A DNA stretch of 64,000 bases, from positions 2,141,663-2,205,662 of the forward strand of contig CM012953.1 in the NCBI GenBank assembly GCA_000181795.3, given 5' to 3'. The DNA is from Trichinella spiralis (Eukaryota > Nematoda > Enoplea > Trichinellida > Trichinellidae). The notes beneath the pieces are model-generated. The model was not told where the DNA came from, searched no databases, and worked only from the letters and a program-made list of their open reading frames with translations. Below, in pieces: positions 40,301-51,200 of the stretch; position 1 is the stretch's first letter; each line of letters opens with the position of its first letter. The translations under genes were made by a program, and so were the position numbers.

Positions 40301-43300
40301 ATTTTTATTTCACATTATATTCAGAAAATCCCCTCGTCTGCACTGAACGTATTCAAATGATCGAAAACAACATGGGTATTTTCATACCAAACTCTGCCGA
40401 TGAAGTTTGCAAAAAGGGTAAGTATTTTTTTCCCCATTCATTGGATGATAATTCAAACAATGATAATATTCGCAAAATTCACATATGTTTTTATCAGATG
40501 ACATGAACACAACAACCGTAATGCAAACAACAACGACTGATCAAGCAGAGAATGTAAAACTAGTAGAAAGCCAGGCTGAGTCAAAGATACAAGACAATTA
40601 TGCTTCAAGTTCATTCGGTGATTCTAAACCGCCCGTACAGACCACGACGACAACTGTTCCAATGACCAAAAGCAATGTCAAAATAGTGGAAACAATACCA
40701 CCTGGTATAATTATAAAAGAACTACGCGCAACTACTACTACTACTACTACTACCACTGAACCACAACAACAATCTGAAAATGATAAAACTATCACTACAG
40801 AAGAATCGAGAACAATTTATCCGGTGCCGATTCCATTTCTCAGCAAAGCGCCCGACATGCATCAAGCGTACGCGGTTGATACGGATCTTGTAATGGCGAA
40901 TACGGAGCAACCCAATTTTGCAATGTTCACCGGTCTGCCGGACAGTATCATCACCGCACTGCCAGTTTGGACAGATCCTCCGAATTACAGAAAACCGTCT
41001 CCGACCAAGCTGAAAACCCAAATGCCAGCCAACAGTGCGTCGAAACAGAACTTTGAACAAGCCGTGCCGGTGGTCAACGCGGGCGTACAAGAGGACGACG
41101 ACGACGACGGCGGCTTGCCGTCCGACGCGATGAGCAATTTCAGTCAAAGCGCCAAAACTACTGCCGCGGTCTGCGTTGGAGTCGTCGCGTCGGTGACCAT
41201 ACTCGTCGTTGCCGTGTTGTATTTGGTGAAACGTCGAAATCGCCTGCACGCCAGATCCGTATCCGGCGACAGTCGCACTTCAGCTTACGTAGCGGCTCAC
41301 ACGATCGGATACAACCGATATCCGGGTATGGTCAGCACGACGCCGAACGCGTACGCGACGGATGCCATCACGCCCTGCAGGCCATCCAGACAACGCGACA
41401 TTACCACTTACAGCAGAAACAATCAAAACTGGCTCTACGATCCCGTCTGCTATTCGAATTCTAGCGTCTACTACAACAAATGACGTTCCAAAAGTGACAA
41501 AATGGTAAATGCGAAACGGGTACCGTCTGAAAGTTTAAAATGAAAATTCAACGACGGCCCAACAGCCATCACATTCAATAGCAACCAACAATTAGCCTCT
41601 TTTCACACGAACTTAGGCCTTTTAGTTGATTTTGATTTTTTTTGCTTTGCTCTTTTTCATGTGCAATTTCAACATAAGCTGAAATGAAATGCTACAATTT
41701 GAAAATCATTTCTATTCATCATCATCATCATCATCATCATCTTGGAACTAAATAAAACTTTCAAAAATCTGATGGTGTTTTTCACATGTTAAAAATTTTG
41801 GTAAACAAATTTCGTTGTAAAAAATAAAAAATGGGTAAAATAGAGCTTTCTGTACAATTTTGAAACAACAGTTCAATTCAAATTTTACTTTGAGACATTT
41901 GGAAAAATACATTTCAACATTAAAGTATCATCAAATAATTATTTATTAGTTTTTGAAAAAGTCGTGAAAATCACAAGTCGACGTGAACATAAAAATAATT
42001 AAATTAATGAACAATGCAAACTATAATCAATAATCGTCCATGTATGTAAAAGTACGCTTCTACAGTAAGATGGAATAAAAGAAAAAAAAGGTTCATTCGC
42101 ATACATCAGAATACAAGTGAAAAAAAAGAATTACTAGCCATAATAGAAATGCTAAAATTTCAACTAAATTGCCAGAAATGTAAATTTTGGTGCGTGAAAA
42201 ATAAACTGTTTATAAAATTGAAGCAAAAAGAGAAAAAAAAGATACATCTGAAATTTCACTACACCAAATACGAAAAATAACATCACCGAAAAAAATGAAA
42301 TATTCTATTGATAAAATAAAAACATAATAATAAATAATTAAAAAATTTTTTCTCATATCCCACAGTTGGAATATTTTTTGTTTGTATAAAATTTACAACT
42401 GATTGCCGATGAGAAAGTGACAAATGGTTTTTACTAAGAAAAGAAAAGAAAATATTCAAATGACAGAAACAGAATTTGACGGTAATTTCTTCAAACGTGA
42501 TGAAGTTGTTTTAAATTCATTGACATCATCGTCGATTGTAACGGTATCGAAGATGAATGACCCAGAAGAAATCGTTCAACAAGGAAAATGACACCGCCCG
42601 AAAAAAATCCTTTCCCCATATTTTTCTACTTACGGTTGGTTCATTATAGCACGTGAAATGAATGCCCTTTTACATATTTACTTCTTTGGGTTATTATCAT
42701 TTTTACTTTTTGTTTTCTGCAAGAAAACAAGTTTACAACATTCTTCCAAAAAAGCCGCCAATTGAGTGAACAAAAAGATAAAAAAAACTAATATTCACAT
42801 TTATAATTTTTTTTGAAAAAGTTTTCACAATTATGTCCATATTTTTTGAATAAATACAACATTCACATCAGTTAGATTTTTCCGTTTTTGCTTGATAAGC
42901 ATATTTTCCATTTTCTTGTTATTTGTTCTGTTTATTCAAATTTCCAAATCTGCAACTTGTCCCCTCCCCTTCCCCCTCCTCCTCCTCCTTTGTTTGAGTA
43001 TACCGTTGACTGACCGATGATAATAATTATCAAATTCCACTGGACTTTAATAATACACAATGGACTGAAAAATCACAGAATAAGTGTGAATGAAATGAAA
43101 ATCAGTCAGCAGCTGGGAACAATAGCAATTTTTCTTTTCGAATAAAAAACGAAATTTTTCCAGATACAGATGGAGAGGTAGGTAGGTATGATGCTTGGCC
43201 GTTGTGTGTCAAGGCCGTTTAGGCGGGTATCTTAAGACTGGCAGCAGAAGGGCCAGTGAAACGGGGTGAAGGGTAAAGTTCGGCGCAGAGGTCAACAAAG

Positions 43301-46300
43301 TTCCAATAACATTGGATTACAATGCCGAAAAGAAAGACTGCACACCGTTGCATTGGCATAGAACAGCAGCAGCAGTAGCGGCAGCTGTGAGAAAACACAA
43401 CAACAATCCCCTTCTTTCTCACTTTACAAACAAGTAGTGAAATTTACATATAAATATTTTTTGGGGGAAAAAACATTCCATTTTCCCATTTGTTCTCGCT
43501 CGTCTGTTTTGTTTTCTGGCTGATAATTTAGAATAACAACAATATATTTATCATTTCCTTCCCTTTTCACAATTCTCTGCAAAACAACAGATATGAGCAT
43601 CGTCGGATCGTGGTCGTGGTCGTTGGCTCAATTCAGCTTTCTGTTGCTGTCAGTTGGTCAAATTCTGCAATTGACCGACGCTTTTTGTCCGGACGTGTTC
43701 AAAGAGAACAACGCGTGCACATGCCTCTCCTACCTCGACGGCGCGGTTATCCGCTGCAAAGGTCCAGAAGCGCCTTACGTTATTGAAAAACTGAAAACTG
43801 AAACGGTCGTCATTCGAGAATTGGCCATCGAAGATGCCGACATCATCGAAGTATGTGCAACCTTTTCAAGCTCAATTTATTACATTCAGTTTAACTGACT
43901 CGCTTTGGAACAAGCGACCAAATATGAATGAATATTAAAAAAAAAAATTTAATCCCCCTCCCCATTTGCAGATTGGACCGCGCGCTTTTCGAAACATGAA
44001 AATCAGCAGTCTGATTTTGGACAACAATCGCATTCGAGCGTTGCACAAGGACGCGTTCGTCGGCTTGGAACAGTCGCTGGTGTCGCTGAGCGTGGCTCAC
44101 AACAAGCTGACCGAAATCCCGACCGACGCGTTGGCCAATTTGCAAACTTTGCAAGTTCTGAATTTGAAGTGCAACAACATCGGCAACATCTACACGTCGG
44201 CTTTGCACAACTTGAGCAGCTTGATCGAATTGAACTTGGCCTGCAATCAGATTTGCAAAATCGCCGGCTCGGCTTTCGAGCCGATCAAAACCACCCTGCA
44301 GAGTCTAATATTGGACGACAACTGCTTGCGCGAAGTGCCGGCCGAAGCGTTGAGAAATTTCAACAACCTGCTCGCTTTGCATTTGCAGAACAACAACATC
44401 GAAACTATCGAAAAACTCCAACTGATGAACATGGTCAGCTTGCTGATGGTGCGCCTGTCGTACAACAAGATCAAAAGCGTCGACCGGTACGGCTTCAACA
44501 ACATACCCCACTTGCGCTATTTGTTCCTCGACCACAACGAGCTGGCCGTACTGGAGCCGAACGTGCTCCAACAATTCCAATTTCTCGAAATTGCCGACCT
44601 CAGCTACAACAGCATTGCCGAAATCCCGGCCGGCGCTTTCCAACGTCTCGAACACTTGCTCCAGCTCAATTTGGAAGGCAACGCCATACGCGACATCGCC
44701 CCGAACGCGTTCGCCCAAACCCCTCTACTTTTGCTGCTGCTCGGCCAGAACTGTTTGACCGGAATTGGAACCCAAGTTTTCACCGGCGTGCCGTTTCTAA
44801 GGCAAATTTCCCTAGCCCACAACAACATCAAAAATTTGGAACCGTTCGCCTTTGCCGCCATGCCCAATTTGCAGTTGCTCGATTTGTCGAACAACAAATT
44901 GGATTCGATCTTTCCGGCAACGTTGACACCCAACTTTGCCTCCACAGTTATCTTATCAGGTTGACGAAAACAAATATCCACATATATATATATATATTTA
45001 TTTAAATCAATTTCTTTTTAGAAAATCCACTAGTCTGCGGACCAAACGGTTATCACGTCATCAAAGGGGGTTCACCGATATTATTGCTCAACGAACCCAA
45101 TCACATATGCAGCATGTACAATCGCACAAGACCCGACAAATGTCCAACAAGGTTCTTACTTTTTACCCAAATCAATTATTACAAATTTCCAATTTTAGAA
45201 AGCCAAAACCTCCACCGTTACCTTGTTGCAGTAGACCAGAAAAACATAGTGACGAAAGTATATTTTAAAAGAAAACATTAAAAAAAAGAAACAACCTAAT
45301 AATATCTCTTGTTTCAGGTGGTGAAATCAGCGTTTCTCCAACGGTACAACTGACAACACCAAATCTCATTAGTGAAATCACAACCACCACAATCCCAACC
45401 AGCACTACCGCCAGCCCTGCAGTGACCGTCAGCATCACTATCCCCAGCACCGCGCAACCATTGCAGCACAAAGAAGCGAGCATGACTACTTCGATCACGG
45501 CATCGCCGTTCGAACAAATGGCAGCCGAAAGAGAACTGCCCAGTATTCCACGATTCCAAGCACAAGAAAACAAAGTCAACAAACCGAAGACACCAAACAT
45601 GGCACGATTTTGGAGATTTACCAGACCACCGTCGGAACCACTGACCGCTACCCTGAAGCCGATCGTCCAAAGCATGGAAATGGCAAAGAAAGTTTCAAAT
45701 GAAAACCAACCACAAGAGAAGAACATCACCAGTGAAACTAAAACACTTCCCAACCAAGGTATCGTAGATGTTGATTTCATTGAACAACAACAACAACAAA
45801 ATAATATTTCCCTGTTGTACAGTGATGGAATCAAGCACCAATGATACACAGCAACAAAATTCGACCGTGCCAATTGGCGTGCAAGCAAAGTCAGATAACA
45901 TGCCGTTTGTCTCAGAACAACAACCACCACCGCCAGCAGTAGTCTATTCCAACATTCACCGTACGTCACCGGTAAAGCAAATCATGCCAGAGAACGCGCG
46001 AAATTTTCTACCACCAATCCGGCAAAGACCACCGCCCGAAACGCTGAACACGCAATGGTCCACCGAACGTCGACCAGTTCCAACATTCCAAGGTTCGCAG
46101 CCATCGTTGCGACAACAGTTCAAGCCGGCCGAACAAAAACCACTGGAACAAGTCGACGTGAACAATTTGAACGCCCAGCCAGTGCGACCGATGGATCTGA
46201 TGGAGATGAACATGCTGGCCGGTGGGCTACAGCCTCGAAGACGCCCGTTTGAAACTGTCAAGCAACAAGCGACGACGACACGGGCCGAACAGCCGACCAA

Positions 46301-48225
46301 AGCCGAACCTGATTCGCCGGATACGTTCAGCTCGAGCGACCCGGCCAACGCCGCCCCGCCGTTGCCGTTCAGTTCGGAACCATTTTTCGGCGTACAATTC
46401 AAGCCGATACTCGATCAACAACCGGCGGTAATTGAAGCTAACAACCAACAACAACTGTACCAACCCAGCCCGTTTGTGCAACCAATTCAAACCAACAACA
46501 GCTAGGAAGAGAAGAACAACGACAAAACAAAACGCTTGGGTTTAGCGCACCCATGAAACAATACGTGTGTCTACTTGCCTTGTACAATAATAATAATAAT
46601 ACTACTAATAATAATATATAGCCCTTGTTTTTTTTTTTTTTGTTTGTTTGTTTTCCCTCTTGGTTCTCTTGGACATTTCAAAGTCCATAAATATTCGACA
46701 GTACGATGAATGAATAAATAAAATTGTAACAACTGTAAAATTGAATTATGCGATAATTTGACAAATTTCATTTGCGTGCACATAATATTACCGTGTAAAC
46801 AGTTCGCATTGTGTAAATTGTATAGAATAATAGTAAGACTGTGGACTGGATTGGTCATAATTTTCAATAAAATAAAAAGAATCCACTTACCTACAGATTG
46901 TGCAGACAGTTTTTCATTGTCGTATACAGTCAATGGGCCATTGGGCGGCAAGAGGAGGTACAATTCGATGGAAGGTGCTTGAAAGTGAACGAAGCAAACG
47001 GCCGGCTCGTAGTCGACAGTGAAACGCAACGTATCCTCGTAGAGCGTCTGCGAGAATCGACTCATCTCGTCCATTGCGTATGTGACAAATAAGTACTGGT
47101 AATGATCCAGGCAAATTTTCACCGGATCGACCGTATCAGCCAACGAGTACAAGATGTTCTCGTTGTCGCCCTTCTTGTCCATCATCAGCCAGACGGTGAA
47201 GTTGCAGTCGAACATCAGTGGTCTGGCTGTCGGATATTGGCAAGCTTTGCCTTGGAATTCCAACCACAACGGTGTGCAGTCGATTCGCCATACGTCGACG
47301 GTCGCTTTTTCGACCAGAGTGGACGCGTCTGTTTTACAATCCTTTCCCGCCCGGTTGTTGTGCAATTTGGGAATCAACCTGCGCACGTGAGTACTGTAAG
47401 CTTGACTGTTGGACGGAAGTGAAGCATCCCAGTCGTCGGCTTGTATTGGCATTTCTTGTTCTTCAATTTCCGTCACCAACTGTTGAAGCTGATGAGAAGT
47501 GTCCGAATGGTCGGGCAGGCAGTTGGTCAAACAAATACGCGACGAATACAATACCATCGACGTTGGAACTTTTTGCAACCAATCCACATCCGGTGCACCC
47601 ATCAACGGAACAATCACCTACCGGCAAAAAAAATCGAATTCAAATTTGTGAAAAAAAATTTTTTCCCTTACTCTAGGCATCATCACGTCCATGTAAATAT
47701 CTTTGTGAAGAGCATTTTTCATCGCTTCGTTAGTATAAGAATCAGAAAACTGAATAATAATAATAATGATATTCAAGAATAATTTTAAAAAATTTTTTTT
47801 CAAAAAAAACCACTTACCAGAGACTGATTAACTTTTAAAAAAACATAATTAATCCAACGAATCGTCCTCAAATCCAAAAATACTCGAACAGGATGCAATC
47901 GTAAAAAACTGCTACTCGGTGGAACTGAAAAAAAAATATATACATACATATATATTTGGTATAATTTTTACTCGATGATAAATAGATAAGGTGAAAGTTT
48001 TCGTGCCTGGATAATGGGCCCGTTCTTTGGTGTAAAAGTCCGTCAATTCGACGTGCAACGTCGGCGTGTCGGATGGAAGCTTCATCACCGCACGATCGGT
48101 GGAGAGGAATTTTTCCGTTTTGTGTTTGCTGGACGACGGATCTGTGACGCAAAAGATGAAAATATCTTGCAACCGAAAAACGCATACCAGTGACATCAGA
48201 TCAGAGAAAATATTATCACAATCTA

Positions 48226-48262
<37 letters not shown>

Positions 48263-51200
48263 GAAAGAGCAATTTTATTGAACAATTTCTAATAATAACA
48301 AACAAAACCTTGATGATTACTTGATGATGAGAATTCGGTTTCAATAATTTCCTTGTACTTTTTCAACAAATCGTTCGTACGTTCAGAAAACATGGTCTCT
48401 TGATAATAGATCCAATGTTTCCTACTGCCACCTTGGAATATATAATTTGTTTGTTATTTAAACGACAAAAAAAAGAATTAATAAAACTGACACATGCTCA
48501 CCCGCCGGATGATAGGGATAAAAATCGCAGACCAACTTTTTCAAAGTCACTTGCATGGCTCCATTTTCAATCAACAAATCTTCCGATGAATCTGCATAGA
48601 GATATGGATTTTAACTTTGAAAAAAAACAACAAATCTTGAAAATAAAAAAACCTCCTCCTTCTTCTTTGGATTCGTCACAAATGTGCAAATCAATATGAG
48701 CAATGTAGCAGTGGAAGGAAGTTTCGATAACGTTGAATTGTTGAAATGCGGCGTTGGTTTCACTGGGCAGTTGCTGCTGCTCGTACTGTTGATGCTGCTG
48801 ACTAGCGGAAGATGATCTGCGCGTTGGATTATCCTGAGAGAAAAAAAAGAATAATTCATTTTCATAAAATTATAATTTCCATTACTATTGCAACCTTGTT
48901 AATTTCAGTTGTCATTGTTGCATTGCTTTGGCGAATCAAATCCATGACAAAGTGGAAAAAGCTGATCGCCGATTGGACTTGTGAAAGCGAAGCTACCCAA
49001 AGTAGATTGTCCAAAATCAACGCCAAACGTCCACGAAATACACTACCATCTCAATAAATAAATATGCAAATAAATTAACATTTAAAAAAAATACACAAAT
49101 TACCAATTGTAGATTTTTTCGTTATAAAACGACAACGCCCTTGACTGGTGATCAAACGAAGAGGTGCGTTGATGTTGTAGCCAGTGGCGATTGAATCGCC
49201 AAGCGTCGACGCTTCCAAGCGGAGTGTTTTCCAAGAAATTTGCTTGAATAGTAAAATTTGCTTGGAATGTGAATCAGTGATGCGCGTCTCGCGCAAATCG
49301 TTCGCCTCTTTCCAAAACGGTGTTCGACTTTCAACGCTGATCTGTGACAGCTGAATTGCATAATAATATTCATTATTAAAAAAAACAGAATACACAATAA
49401 ATAAACATTTTTCATACCATGAGTGAACCACCAAATTTTTGAGAAGTGAAAAAAACTTCAACTGCGTTGCATCGAATTGTTATTCCTTCCATAACTCTGT
49501 GCGCAAAACCGTACGAACTGTTGTCCATGCTAAAATTATAATATTATTTGAAAACAAACATCCAATCTCGTCTTTTCATATCATATTTCAAAAGTCAATT
49601 TCAAATACCTGTAACTGCTCACAGTAGGACCATTGGTAAATTTGGCATGATGAATTCCCGCTGAAAGTACCAATTCTACTCGAACTTCATCTATAAACTA
49701 AACACAAAAAAACTATTTCTCTTTATCAAATGCTGAAATTATACATTTTAATACATACCAAAAGTACAGGATGTGTTTTCAGTCTTGTCCAGGGTATCTA
49801 AAAAGAGAAAATTATTAAATACAAAATAATAATAAATATGAAGGTGTAAAAATCGAATAAATTTCAACCAACTTTAACAATTATTCGACTGCAAACGGCT
49901 TTTTGTATTCTAACCCAAGAAGGAAATTCCAGAACATCGGTTAAAACATCCTCGTTCAATTCTATATTATACAATTCGCCTTTGCCTCGAAGAACTTCGA
50001 CACTTATCTGATCCGGTGATACATTCTTCGCAAATCTACAAATAACGCAACAATTAAAATTATATATCCAAATTATTAACGCCGGCCATTTTTCGAATTT
50101 AATGTGCATTTAAAAATTGTCCGTTTAAAGTAATTTAATAAATTGTTCATGCTCGACTGGTGTGTGATATTTTCAAAATTTACATAAAAAACCTGCAATT
50201 CCTGTATAAAAAGAAAAACTGTTTGAAAAAACTCAGTTTGAGAAACATTGAAAGCTCACATCATACCCGACAAAATGGCAGTGAATTTTCAAGAATTAAA
50301 AAAAATATTTTAAAAGATATGCAAGTTGTTTATAAAATTCTAATGGAACAAATTCATTCCAGAGCCAAGATGTATATTATGTCGGAAATGTAAAATTTCA
50401 GATAAAAAACTGAACATGCAGCATTCAAAATTTACATTATAAAGAAAGCCAAGAAAAACGTTGATGAAGAACAAACCCTAGAAGATCACTTTATATTGTT
50501 ACAGCATTGACGATATACGCACTGTTTACATTCAACATTTTATTGTACGGTGAACCAGAAGAAATAAGCTGCTAAATGATAACTCTATGCAATTATTTTC
50601 TATTTGTAAAATATTAATTTTATATAAATAAAACTTAATATATCTACTTTTATAGCAATATTCCAATTAAGAATTATCACAGAAAAAAAATTAACCCATA
50701 TTTTTTCTTTTCCACTTTCTCCACTTTTATATGCATCAAAATATAACATTATAATGCAATACATGCAGCTATAATTAAAATCATCTTCAATTCTCTTAAA
50801 TTTATTAATTAACACAAAAATAATAAATTATACATATATTATACATAAAATGTAAAGAAAAACAATATAATAATTTCAAATCTGTTCATTTTACTAATAC
50901 GAGTCTTATAGCGTTTGCTTTTAGCTTAATCTAGTCGTTTGCAAATGTTTAGATTTCAATTTTGGGCATGTTCAATATTATTTCACATTCAATTCTGCAT
51001 TACAGTCATCGCAGAATACGAAAAATGCATTTACCAAAAACTAAGATGGCAGTTGAAAATAACAGCTATTTTCTATGAATGAATGCAATTATTTTAAATA
51101 CATTATATGGAAACTATTGCAGTACACTATCTATAAATTCATCTGAACCAGTATGAAATGAAAAATCATCTTACCAAATTCATCACTTAATAATGTCATT

